From Spirodela intermedia (taxonomy: Eukaryota > Streptophyta > Magnoliopsida > Alismatales > Araceae): a stretch of DNA of 64,000 nucleotides. The notes below the pieces were generated by a model that searched no databases, was not told where the DNA came from, and worked only from the letters and a program-made list of their open reading frames with translations. Both the position numbers and the translations under genes were made by a program. Positions 34,106 through 46,467 of this stretch are shown here, one piece after another (the first letter of the stretch is position 1; each line of letters opens with the position of its first letter). The stretch is taken from the NCBI GenBank assembly GCA_902729315.2, contig LR746264.1, forward strand, positions 6,287,878 through 6,351,877, given 5' to 3'.

Positions 34106-35553
34106 TCAGTGATCGAGCACCTCTGGGACGGCCACAGGGAACTGGTGGATGATGTTGTGCCAGACGTTGCAGCGGCTGGGGGCGGCGGCGGCATCGGAGA
34201 CGCAGCGCCACATGGCGCTGTTGCACTTGAACCCGCTGCCGAAGCTGATCTGCCACACCCTGTCTCCCCTGCGCAGCCGCCCCTTCGCCTCCAGGTAGCT
34301 CAGTTCATACCAAATCGAGGACGAGGACGTGTTCCCGAAGCGGTACAGCGTCATCCTGGACGCCTCCATGTCCTCCGGTCTCAGATTCAGCCGCTCCTCA
34401 ATGCCATCGATCACCGCCCGGCCGCCGGCGTGCACGCACAGGTGCTCGAAAGCCCGCCGGAAGTTCGGCACGGGGAAACTCCCTGGCGAAGACGCCGGAA
34501 ACAGCCACGCCGCCGCCCCCGACCACGCGTATCTGGCCTGCTCCGAGTACGGCAGCACCAGCGGCGCTAGCGATGCGATGTTCGCCGACAGCGCCCTCCC
34601 GGCGATGTGCAGCAGCGCCCTGGACAGTGACACCCCCACTCCGCCGCCCTCTTCGTCAGGCTCCTGATAGACGGACCTAGCCAACCATCGTGCCCCATCA
34701 CTGGGAGTACCCACAACCATGCCAGTCCTTCGCCGACGAGGAGGGAGGGAGGGAGGAGGGAGGGAGGGAAGGAGAGTTACCTGTAGGCCTTGTCGTCATG
34801 GCCAAGGTGAGTCCGCACGAGGTGCTGCAGGACGTACTTGGAGCTTGCGCGGGAGCTCTCCCTGTTGGAGAGGAGGAGAGCGGCGCCGCCCATGCGGAAG
34901 AGGCAATTAGTGACAATCATGGATTTGGCCTTGCCGCAGTACCCATGGGGGCCGACGGCCTCCATGCTGACGACTAGCGCGAGGAACTCGCTGCGCACCT
35001 TCATCAAGTCCCTCACCAAGTCCACTGCCAGCAGCCCGGCGCTGCACCCCATCCCGCTCAGGCTGTAGCTCAGCACGTCCCTCCGGAGGCCGAACCTGTT
35101 CACCAGCATCGCCGACAGGGACGGCATCGGGGAGGAGAGGCTGCAGTTGGAGACGACGGCATCGATGGACCAGGGGTGAACGCCGCTGGCCGCGAGCAGG
35201 TCCGCCACTATCGGAAAGAGGATGACCTCCATCTCCTCCCGCATCCCACGGAGGGACATGTTTGCAGGGATCTCGTGGACGGCGTCGGGCATGGCGCTTT
35301 CCCCACTGATGCCCGATCGCTCCAGCACCTTGAGGTGGAAGTCGACCGCCTCCTCGTCTCCGCTGGTGTTGAACCAGACGTGCTCAGCGAAGGCCGCAAC
35401 GGGCGTCCGCAAGCTCCCCGCCGGCCGGTGGCAGCGGAAGTCCACCAGGTAGACACGGCGGCGGCGGCGGCGGCGGCGGCCGCCGTGAACGGAGAGGACG
35501 ATGGCCAGAAGAACCATGGGGACCACCAGCGCGAGCAGGTGAGAGCAATCCAT
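34106..35553 (-). CDS. KCS: 3-ketoacyl-CoA synthase (very-long-chain fatty acid elongation)
   Basis: Two exons, 35553-34781 and 34676-34106, with a 104-base GT-AG intron, give 447 residues. The enzyme condenses malonyl-CoA with long-chain acyl-CoA at the ER, the first and selective step of very-long-chain fatty acid elongation for waxes, cutin/suberin or sphingolipids. Visible: one N-terminal hydrophobic segment (about 5-23), then eight consecutive arginines (26-33) encoded by a GCC-type repeat; VVSNCSLSSPMPSLSAMLVN; the active-site cysteine in GMGCSAG (Cys170); NCLFRMGGAALLLSN; His340 in VHAGGRAVID; Asn373 in RFGNTSSSS; and FGSGFKCNSAMW. The His-Asn spacing of 33 equals that of the FAE1-type triad. 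The protein is short for the family (often 450-550), mostly because the N-terminal region has one clear helix instead of two. NCSLSSP replaces the usual NCSLFNP. Substrate class cannot be read from the sequence. Confidence 0.93.
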
Positions 35554-38358
35554 CTCCGATCCTTCTCTCACCTTCTCTCTCTGTCTGATTCCCTCAAGCT
35601 TTCCAACTTAAGATCATAACGTCTGTATACCCCGATCTAAACGCACGTCTAATTCATTGGCGGCCTGGTCGCCTGTTCATACCAACAACGTGGGTAGATC
35701 AGAGACGTGACTCCACGAGGAGCCCCCACCTCTCAGACAGGGATTCCTTGCACGGGAGACCGACCCGTGAGGGGATCCCACGCTCGGACAAGAAGCCCCG
35801 TCGTCAAAGCTTCCGGCCGCGGGGAAAAGTCTGACCCTTTCCTGTCTTCTTCCCTCCGTCGAAACCTGCGGGTCAACAGCGGGCGCGGCTCCTGTTGGAG
35901 GTCGGCTATTAGAGACGATGCACCAGAGACCGCCCATGTCGCGGCAGGATCTGGAGACGGAGCATCTGACGCTCGGAGCTTCCTAGAAATCGACTGTGAA
36001 TGTGGCTGTTTGATTATCTGAGCATAAAATATAGAACTTTGAGCGTTCGTATTTCAATAAAAAAAGCAGGCGAAATGCAATCTAACCCAATGTTCGGAAT
36101 GTTAACGCTAAAATTGGCCCAATTCTGCGGCGTAGTACGTTTATAGTTTTAATTCCGGTTTATACGACGTAAGTGAAATTTTCTCGAGGGTTTAACGACT
36201 TTCGCGGGATATTACGGAATAAATAATTATACTGCATGAAGTTTTTCGTACCACGAAAAATTCTTTAACCGCATGACCTGCGACAGAAAATAGGCAATTC
36301 GTCGCTTAGGTGCCCGTCGGCGGACCATAGTTTCCTGGTCGGATGGCCCCGGTAACGCGGAGTTGAGTGGTAGTGGGGCTACACATAGAGAATCATATAT
36401 GGGGAGAGCGAGAGAGAGAGTAACGCGGAGTTGAGCGAAGAAATACCATCGCTGTCGTTGGAAACCACATTCAGTATGCTGACGTCAAAATGCCGGAAGA
36501 AATAACGGCAAATCCGTTCTTCAGCCTCCTCTCTCTTTCTCTCTCACTCTCTCTCTACTGGGGGAGCGAGATTCATATATAAAGAAAGGGAGAGAGTGTG
36601 ACCCAGTAAATCATAGATATACATCTGTGGATGGAAGAGATACTATGCAACATGGCCAAGCATCGATATCTACCTGTCAAGAGATTGAAGAGAGAGAGAG
36701 AGAGAGAGAGAGAGAGGCTCTCATTGCACCGTAGATACAGGTTGCTAAATTAAAAATCCTGGAAGAAACAACACCAGATACGAAACAGATTCTTCCCACC
36801 TCCCCTCTCTTGTTCTCTCTCGGCTTCTTATTGCATGGGGAATAGTTGTCCTGTAATCAAACCATTAGCCGCACATGGGTTGGAATGTTTCTACAGTCCT
36901 CTATAACCCTACCTATTCCGATCCGTGTAGAGAGAGAGAGAGCTGGACATTTCCGGCCGCTGACTCTCACTTTATTCGGCGATCCTGTCAGAAGATCATT
37001 TCGGGGCACGCTTCGCAATGCGATTCATCAAGGTTACAATTGAACTAGATTAGTGTCGGGGGTTTGTCCTGACCGAAACAGTTGAAACCCCACGTGACGG
37101 CCCTTCCCGTCGAACGGTACTTTCCCGAAAAAGTATTTAGAATCTGGAATCCCCTTATTTGGGTACATAACAACGTATCTATTGGGCGAAGGCGGTATGA
37201 ACGGAGGGAGGCATAACGGAGGCAAACTGGAGAAATATATTTTCCCGGGGTCCACGCACGTAAAGACGGCCAGATTTTCCAAGCTCCGCTCATGAGTTTC
37301 TATGATCAACCACGATATTTTATAAAATCGCATATTGAGTCTTCATAAAATCCCAAAAACGAGTAAATGACCTTGGATAAATCTTAAAAATCGCGTTTTG
37401 GGTTTTGCAAAATGATGAAAGTTTCTGTTCGAGTTCTACTAAATCATTAAAACAGCTAAATAAATGAGTTTTTGAGCCTCTGTAACCCTTGTGTGACGGA
37501 CGATGTTGTTCTTAACGCATGATCGGCGCGATAATCATCTCCGGCGGGCTTCCCGGTCGACTCGGCGAGCCTTCCGACGCCGACGGCGCCTGAGAGGGCA
37601 CGACAGCCCCGCCGGAGCTCACGCCAGAGCAGTCATGCGGCAGCAGCTACAGGGCGACGGTGTCACCCAGGCCCGCCCCTCCAGCAGAGAGAACACAGGA
37701 GAAGCGAGCGCCCCGATGACCTTTAAAGTGCAGGCCGTCGTCCCTCGAGAGGCCTCTTGCGCTGACAGGGGGCGGCGTTCAACGTGCAGCTCTCTCAGAC
37801 GGCGGCCTCTTCCACAGGCCGGTAGGAGACGAGATAGGGAAGGCGGAAAGCTACCCCGGGGGGAAGAAGGTAGGAGCTTTGTCGTTCAGTCTTCTGAAAC
37901 CTCCGAAATAAACGCGCCCGACTCCCTGATAAAAATAAACTGCACCACCAGGTGTTTGTTTCTGGGCGTTCGTTTAAGAAGGTTTAGTGGTGGTGATTGG
38001 GAACGGAAGACAAAAACTTTGGGATGTATGAGGCAAGATTGTAGAAGGACCCGATGTGCCACAGAAGCCAAGCAACGGTCACAAACTTGTCACCGGTGGT
38101 GGGGGGACTCTTTGTCTTCTTCTCGACCCGCGCAGCGCCGGGCAGTCACGAGCGAACGTTCTATCCATTTCGCCGCCATGTCTGCCCCCACTGAACGAAC
38201 CCCAGCAAGCCTCTCCCACCCACACACACCTCCTCCCCACCACCTCCTCCTCCTCCTCTTCCTCTTATTCCTCTGGTTTCGGTCTGTCTGTTCCTCCGGG
38301 CAATGTCAAGCTAGAGAGGGGGCTCTGAACCTTCTGTAAGCACGCAGCGCCGACGAGG
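35554..38358. other. Intergenic between two divergently transcribed genes
   Basis: This holds the upstream regions of the synthase gene (to the left) and the LIN-like gene (to the right). GA microsatellites lie at 36405-36420, 36689-36716 and about 36931-36941. A 278-codon plus-strand frame (37503-38339) is Arg/Ser/Pro-rich, has no family signature and is probably leader or spacer. The CT-rich tract just before 38359 (38230-38270) resembles a 5' leader. No RNA gene seen. Confidence 0.4.
36689..36716. repeat. (AG)n microsatellite
   Basis: A perfect AG run in the intergenic region upstream of the LIN-like gene. Confidence 0.95.
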
Positions 38359-41300
38359 ATGGCCGCGTTGGTGAACTACTCGCCGGCGCCGGCCTCACCG
38401 AGCATTGTGAACCACCTCAGCCAGCGGCTGGATTTGGATGCCATCCACGGCCTGATTTCCTCGGTGGACCACCATGTTCACCGCTTCATCTCCGACGATG
38501 ACGCCCGCGCCGAGCTCCAGGGGCGGTGCACCGCTCGTCTCGCGGCGGCCAAGAGGCGGGGGCACTTCGTGTTCTCCGAGGACTCCGTCTTGTCCAACCT
38601 TTACTGGGGCGTCGAGAACGTGGAGGCTGCCGTCAAGACGCAGGCCCCCGAAGAGCGCAGAGCCCGGCTGGTGTCCTCCGAGAGGATGCTGCAAATCCCG
38701 GCCATGCTGGAAGAGGAAGGGAGTACGGCAGGGATATCCAACCGCTACATCGTCTGCTGTTCATACTTTTACCTCTCGCTTGTTCGGAGGCTCCAGGGGG
38801 ACGAGTGGCAGATGGCCATTCACCTGCTTCAGGCCATCATCGTCTCCCCTCACTTTGTGCGGACGGAGTTCGCCCCGGGGCTCTGCGGTAATCTTTTCGT
38901 CCCGCGGATCGCTAGCGGCGGATGCGAGGATGCCGTGGACGAGGCAACCGGGCAACTTGCAAGGAGGTACAAGGACTGGCTGATGTACTACAGGGTCCTG
39001 TCTTACGGCGAGAATCCCCTGTGGAGGAGGGGGGTTCGCGCCATCGAGGAGCCTGGATGTAGAGACCCGCAGAGCTACCCGTAAGGACCTTTCCTTTTAC
39101 CCTTTCTCTCTCTCTCTCTCTCCTTCTTCCTCTTGCCCGTTATAACTGATGCTCCTATCTTCCCTTTGCCAATGATGATTGAAATCGGGACATGTCGGGA
39201 TATTGACATCCAGCAGAAGGTGATTGTCACAAAGTAGAACTCTTTGTTCTCGGTCTCGTGATCGGATAACACAATGTAAGATCTACGAGTTAGTGCCATC
39301 CCGAGACCAAAGTTCTTGAACTATTAGCCGAAATAAACAAAGAATCAGTGATTTCATTTTTCCTCCTGGCTTAAAGATGTTAAGGGTCCAAAGCTTCTAG
39401 AGACGTTATTTTCCTGGAGCTTTACATGCAGTCCTTGGTCGGAAATTATGACAAAGCCAAGGGAGAGAGAAATTGGTGGCAGTGACGAATCCTGCCATCC
39501 AGAGCGAAACAGGGATCCTGGGGTGAAACTCCAAGTGCTGCTCGTAGAATTTTGCCCTCTGCCCACCAAATGATGCCGATCAGGTGAAGAAAGTTTCCAT
39601 CTGATGATCGTTCAAGAGGGTATAAGTTAATCGAGTGCTGTTCATCCATAAATGAGGAACTCAAAGTTCCGACTCTTATTTCTATATTTCTTATTTGACT
39701 CCCAAAGAGTTGATACATTTTTTTTTCTTCTTTTTTTCTGTCGTCTCTCTATTTGAGCCCATGTTTTAGACTTTCCAACTTCTTCAACCACGTTGGTTCA
39801 ATTATTCTTTTCTTAAATGGCAGGCATAAAAAATCTCCGGGTTCCAGACACACAGGCCCAGCAGAGCAAGAAGGCTTCTGGCAGGTTTTTCATAAAGTAA
39901 GTAAGATTACTAAAAATTTACGAGTTTCCTCGATTCCTGCATGGAATTTCACTCGACTTGCCCCAAGGTTTACGAATTTTGGCTTCCACTGTCTAGATAT
40001 TCTCTAATAATATGAATCTTATTTCTGCTTCCTGCCTTACTCATATCTTGATATATATATATATATGAATGTTTATTTCTCATTATCACATCCAAGACCC
40101 TTAATATCGACATCTAAACGATAGCTTTAATTTGGCTCACTCTATGGTCACGTGCCAAGCCTCGGTCTGTTTATCTTTCTCTGTATCATGCTTTATTCAA
40201 TGTGATGCCGAAGATAGGAGTGATTATTCTTTCTCAATGGCCTGGTCATTCATTGGCGTCATGAAGCCTTGGAATCCTTATAATGTGGCAGATGTGGAGA
40301 CACATCACAGATGTTTGCATCTTGTTTCTGCTATTACTTTGACTCACAATTGTTTTAAAAAAACACGTGTTTATAACCTGATACAGTTATGGTGCAAATT
40401 CCTCAGTTCCTTGCAGAAGATAACGATGGAGAAAAAAGGATTTCTGCTAAAGCTTCAGTCAGAAATTTTATAAGAAGGGACAATTGTTTAGACACTGAGG
40501 ATGGAGTGAATCTCTTCATAAAGTTGGACTGTAGCATCTACAATGAAAACGGAGAAGACTTCGATATCAAGCAACTCCAGGAAATGCTGGAGGATTCTCA
40601 GTCAGATACATCCTGTTACTCTCAAGAAGAAAGTGACTCGGAGGTAATTCTCTAAAATATAGGAAAATGGCATTCCTCATATTGCTTGGAAAATATTGTG
40701 AGGATCAAGTTATTAGATCTTATGGCAAGGGATATATATAGTATGGAACATAAAACTTGTGGTTTTGTTTGTTCTTGGACATCATAACTTCCTCTTTCCA
40801 TTCTTGATTATGTTTGAAATGATCTGGCAACTATCCTTGGTCTTTACTGCGAGATATTCTATTGATAGATACTTCCTGAACCAGGTGAGAATGCGTAAGC
40901 GGGAAAATCCAGCAGAGCTTCTATCAGAAAATCCAGAATTAAATTCTAGGCGGTGGGTTTGGAATTAAGTTAGAAATTATCTTTCAATATATTATTTTCC
41001 AAATTTATTTTCATCTTTTGGCCAGAGGCCTTGATCACACTGCCTGGCCGTTAGCGGTTAAAATTTTGTTTTCTGGAAATCTGCAGCAAAACGCAAGGCG
41101 AACTGCCTGTATCATCTCCTGCTTGTGGACAAATATGTCGAGATGATGCTCGCAGATGTCCTATGCAAGCGTTTGGATTGAAAACTAGCTATATTGTTTC
41201 AAGTAAAACGCTTGGTTCGTTCAGCGACCTAAGTCTGTCTGTGTTGGATATAAGAGATGCTGGCCCGTGCCCTTCCTACAAACGCTATTTGGAAATAAAT

Positions 41301-44300
41301 ACACCTCCAAGCAGGTCTCCTGCGCGCGATTTCAGATGTTTTGGGCAATTTCCATCTAAATTTCTTAGAAGGTGCAATTTCCCTGAGCTGGTTCATTGTG
41401 GGAGCTTCACAAGGAAGAAACTCAACTTTTCAAGCATTGAGAAGGACTGGACTGATGGGCACTCAAGCAATGAGAATGATAATCGCATCGAGTTTCTGGG
41501 GAGATTTGAGAAGGCAGTTTCGACCTTATGCTTCTCACAGGGTCTGGGAAAATGTGAAGATGCTGGGCTAGAAGTGACATCCGTGTGGGAAATGCTGACC
41601 AATAAACCGGAGGCAGGATATGGTTCTCTGAAGCAAGGGATTCTCCATCAGTTACTTGATATAATTTCCTCTTCCAAAGAAGAGAGAGTCATTAGAACAT
41701 CGGTATACATACTTTTAGTCCTAATATCAGAAGACAACTCGGTGATTGACGATATCAAGAAAAAGGAATTACATTTGTACTGCCTTGCTAGAGCTCTGAA
41801 GACAAATGTACAGGAGGCCGTCATCCTTATCTATTTGCTTAAGCCAACACCTTCAGAGATAAAGGATCTCGAGCTCCTACCTGCTCTTGTTGAGGTCGCA
41901 TGCAATCCACGTCCCGGCTACAAGGGGGCCAACTTATCGTTTCCACTGTCACCGATAGCAGCCTCAATTTCAATGATCGAGATTTTAGTAACTGCCTTTG
42001 ATTATGTGACAAATAATTTGCACTTGGCTGCAATCAGTTCTCCCCAGATTCTCTCCAAACTCATCAGTGTTGCAAATAACAAGAACTTGGAAGAAGGTGT
42101 TGCCTTGGCAGCTGTACTCGTGAGATGTATGCGTTTGAGTGGAAACTGTAGAAAGTTTCTTTCGCAGGTGACGCCTGTTGATCCCTTTCTCCATCTTCTG
42201 AGGAGCAGCGAGTTGCGTGCGAAGTACGCTGCACTTGAATATTTTCACGAAATTCTTCGCATGCCGCGGTATGGCCAACTGTTCCATGCACTGGGGGTTG
42301 GATTGTGTACACTTTTTATCTCTTTATTTTACTATATACGCGGGATGTCTTTCTAAAATCTGACGAAATTATAGTAAAAACACGCCATTGATGATGTCTT
42401 TCAAAGAAAACCCATTTGCAAAATTTGCTGTTGTGAGGGAATATAACTATCAGTATTTCATCTTATTGTCAAAACCATCATACTTGAATATGCCCACGTA
42501 CATTGTTTACTTGATGGTATTTCCATGACACCTACGCATCATCTCATAAATTTTAAATGTTTCATATTTTGTGAATAAAGAGATAATGTACGCATATTTC
42601 CAATCATCTGTAGACGGAAAACTTGCCCTCTTCCAGATCCCGACTGTATTTATTTAGACACTTCTTCCAATGTGAATAGATCCTCGAAATCCTTGCCCTG
42701 TGGGTTGGAAAAATATTGCTAATACGTTTCTCCCTTTGGAATGAATCCCTTGCTTATTATTTCTGAGGCAGCTTTTGAATGTCTAAAGGATTGAAGTTCT
42801 GTCCTTCATATGCTCGCTAATTTGCTCATTACGCTATGATCTATGCATTCTTTATTATTAACTTTAAATACATCGTTCGTATCTATGCTTAATCTAGGGG
42901 AGGAATACTCGGATTGACATAGCCATGGTGCGGCCTTGAAATCTGTGGTGTTTTTTTGTCAGATCACCCGCGATTGTCTTGCTGCACCAGATACGTCAGC
43001 AGGGTAACATCAACATCATGCACACGTTGATGTCTTGTGTACACCAAGCACGTCTAGAGCACAAACTTCTGGCTGCGAATCTTTTGCTTCAATTGGACAT
43101 GCTCGTAAGACCACATTGTCACTCCATCTGACTAGAGATTTCCTGGATATGAAAGACCAGCTACAAATGTTTTTGACCGACTTATCCTTCTGAAAAATTA
43201 TATACTAGTCTTTCAGATAGCTCTACCTCTTCTAACCTGCGAGAGTAATGCTTAATTTTACAGGAGGATTCCCTTGGAAAAAGCGTATTCAAAGAGGAAG
43301 CCATGGAAGTTCTGCTCGAAGGGATTGCATCTGAAGATACACCGAGTACCCAGATTCTATCTGGATTTATTCTTTCAAACTTAGGTGGAACATATGCTTG
43401 GACCGGTGAACCGTATACAGCCTCATGGCTTGTAAAAAAGGGAGGTCTGTCCTCCAACTGCCATAGGAATATGATAAAAAATGTGGACTGGTGTGATCCC
43501 TGCCTCCAGGTGTAGTACTAACGAGTCGTCTTCAAGCGTCCCAAACAACTAAAGTTCTTCTTTCATGATATGTTTATTTAAATACAGTATTATCACTTAT
43601 GGATAATTTATTAGGAAGCTGAAATGGATGCGTGGAGCAGCAAGGTTGCAAGAAGCGTCATCAGATTTGGGAGCTCCGTCTTCAATGCCTTAGCCAGAGG
43701 AATTCAAAGCAGGACGAGGAGCGTCTCTCGGGATTGCCTCATCGCCATCACATGGCTCGGGTTCGAAATGGCCACTATGGGACCGAGCAACTTAAGATAT
43801 TCCGCTTGCGATATTCTACTGCAAGGGGTTTGGAATTTTCTCCATCCAGGGTGGGAGCTCGATGAGAGAGTTCTAGCCTGCCAGTGTGTCTATAATTATG
43901 CTTCAGGCAAAGGTGAAGATCATTTTTTAGGTTTCTCTAGGTTATACACCATGCAGCAGCATCGTAATTCTTCTGGGAGCATGGGGGGGTTCTTTTTGCC
44001 ATTCATGGCACATCCTTAATTGATAGCTTTACCTCATCGTTAATTTTTTTCTAAAATTAATGGTGTTTAGATTATGAGTCATGTCGATGCATGACCTCTT
44101 TTAAAATTCTCTGGTACTCAGGCATGCAGAAAGTGATGAACTTCTCTGAGGGCCTACGGGAGTCATTTAGACGCCTCTCAGGTGTCACATGGATGGCTGA
44201 AGAATTGCTCAGAGTCACTGATTATTTCCTTCCTACCAAAGCGGTGAGCGCAAGTACAAAAAAGTTTCATTTTTTTTTCTCTCCACGCACCAATTTTGAC

Positions 44301-46166
44301 ATTTTAAATGCTTATTGTCACCGTTTATCCCATGAGAATCGTAACCGTATGATTTCACAACATATACGTATTTGAAGTTGGGTAACCATAGGCTCGTCAG
44401 GAATTAATTGGGTAATGCCGCACTAGATCCTGCATCAGGAACGTAACTGGTGAATGGGAGGCATTTATATCATCTGTGTTCGTCGTCAATCCTCTGATTT
44501 TATTTTTATTTTTTTCTCGGGAAGAACAGCATGTGTCTTGTGTTCATTCGCAAATCCTGGAGGCTGGTGGCGCTGGCAATGGAGCTGCTACTGCCCTTAT
44601 CTTTTACAGGGGACAGTTGTTTGCCGGATATTCTGATGGCTCGATTAAGGTAATCTCTTGTCATGCACAGATCTGGTTAAAATAATCGTACCCGTTGTTG
44701 ACCAAACAGAGAAGACCGAGCTGTTTCCATGGGATCAATTCCATGCCAAGGTTCTATCTAACATCGACTGTGGAATAAAAATAGGTCTGGGAAATCAAAG
44801 GACAGACGACTAAGCTGTTGTTGGCGGTCAGGGAGCACAAAAAGGCGGTGACTTGCTTTGCTCTCGCGGAGCCTGGAAACCTCCTGAGTGGATCAGCGGA
44901 TAGAACCATTCGGGTAATTGTTAGCGACACTTGGTTCATGAAGCCGGCAGCCAGGGCCCTCCACGGAAGGCATCCTATTAATGGACTGGAACTGATTACC
45001 TAGGGACCTCCTGTGGAAGAAGATGATCTAACATCGGCCTGTGGCTACCCGTTGCAGGTTTGGCAGATGGTTCAGAGGAAACTGGAATGCCTGGGGACGA
45101 TCGATATGAAGAGACCAGTTCAAAAGCTTGAATCCTACGGGGACATGATTTTCGCCATTACACAGAGCCGTGGCCTCAAGGTGCCCGAACCCATGCAGCA
45201 ACCGATGGCATCATAATCATAACTATAGCCTTTTATTTACACGGTGGTCGTTGAATTTTTAGGTCTGCCGCTCATCAAAAATCGTGCAAACCTTTTGCAA
45301 GAACAAGTACTTGCGGTGCGTGGCGATTTCTCAGGGCAAGATCTACGTCGGGTGCACAGACTCCAGCATACAGGTTAGCCAGATGGCCGGTGTTCTTCCC
45401 ATCTGATTGAATGCAGCCCGCGCAAGTGCTTGCTTCTGTGGGTTTGAACATTCGTTCTTCAGGAGATAGATGTCGTCGATGGTCGGAAGGAAGAGATCAA
45501 GCCGCCAACAAATGGCTGGACGATGAACAACAGGCCCGTGAGCTCGCTCGTTTTCTACAAGGGCTGGGTTTACCACGCAGGTAGCAGCGTTGAAGGGTCG
45601 AAATTTAAGGTAAAGATCGCGCAGAACCAGGCGGGTTCTTTGAAAGGGGCCACCGAATGTAGAGCGATGTGACTGTGTTTTGGCTGTCGGGGTTTGAAAT
45701 GCAGGATTGGAGGAGACGAAGCAAGCCCGACGTCAGAATAGGGATGCCCCGAGGGAGTGGCGTGTTGGAGATGGCCGTGATCGAAGACTTCATTTACCTG
45801 ACCAGCAGCTCCTCTCCGAGCACGCTCCAGGTAATTTCCTGGCTTCCCTCGGTTATCCACAGTTTTTGGACAGAAAGCACAGCTCTTCTCATCATAAATT
45901 AGGGTTATTGTGGGTTCAGATATGGTTGAGAGGACAACAGAAGAAGGTAGGGAGGCTATCAGCGGGCAGCAAGATTGTCAGCCTCCTCACAGCCAACGAC
46001 ATCGTTCTGTGCGGCACCGAAAACGGGTTGATCAAGGTACTGTTTGTTGATCGTGTCCTGTCTGTGTTCATGCCTTCTTGAGTTCCTTAATCTTCTGCTT
46101 GGGTTTGGTGTTTAGTTTACTGTGTGATGACTTCCCGTCGACTCGCAGGGCTGGATCCCTCTGTGA
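38359..46166 (+). CDS. LIN: LIN/CERBERUS-like ARM-WD40 protein, without a visible U-box
   Basis: Seventeen exons join in frame to 1326 residues: 38359-39080, 39824-39896, 40407-40643, 40885-40952, 41087-42268, 42963-43104, 43264-43509, 43615-43912, 44122-44243, 44530-44649, 44785-44913, 45058-45180, 45263-45373, 45463-45609, 45705-45830, 45920-46036, 46149-46166. The N-terminal part (1-240, LDAIHGLISSVDHHVHRFIS) and the helical ARM-like centre (about 480-1000; ASGKGMQKV, WMAEELLRVTDYFLP) match LIN/CERBERUS, the putative E3 ligase of legume nodulation and its relatives in other plants. The C terminus (about 1050-1326) has WD40-type repeats such as GYSDGSIKVWEIKG and LLSGSADRTIRVWQM and ends GWIPL. 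Canonical LIN carries a U-box between the N-terminal and ARM regions; residues 345-480 here (exons 4 and early 5) contain no such motif (no CPITG-like signature). Most C-terminal introns cut just before V-W of a WD repeat. All introns are GT-AG. Confidence 0.88.
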
Positions 46167-46467
46167 GACGACGGCCGCCTTGGAGAATCAGATCGCCGGA
46201 GCTTGTCCATAGAACGCGTGTAAAAAAAAAAACAAAGATTAGGATATTCATATACTCGACGAAGAAGATAGGAAGGTGGAGGAGCAGCGGCATGTTCCTG
46301 TATATTCCTCGTGCTGTGAAAGTCTCGGATGAGAAGCAAAGCGATGACATATGGTTCTTCCCGATAAATATTTTTATTATTCTTTGATAGAAATATCTGA
46401 ATACTGGTAGCGGGCCTGGAGAGTGTTCTCGTTGAATCCTTCGGCGCCGGTCATGTGGGCGGCGCCG

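Noticed and set aside
37503-38339. Open frame of 278 codons upstream of the LIN-like gene
   Set aside because: Arg/Ser/Pro-rich low-complexity translation with no motif, overlapping the likely leader of the LIN-like gene. GC-rich DNA gives long chance frames.
42269-42962. Possible extension of LIN exon 5 past 42268
   Set aside because: The frame stays open to 42356, but the donor at 42269 followed by the acceptor at 42962 gives the family sequence MPRSPAIVLLHQI, so the rest is intron.
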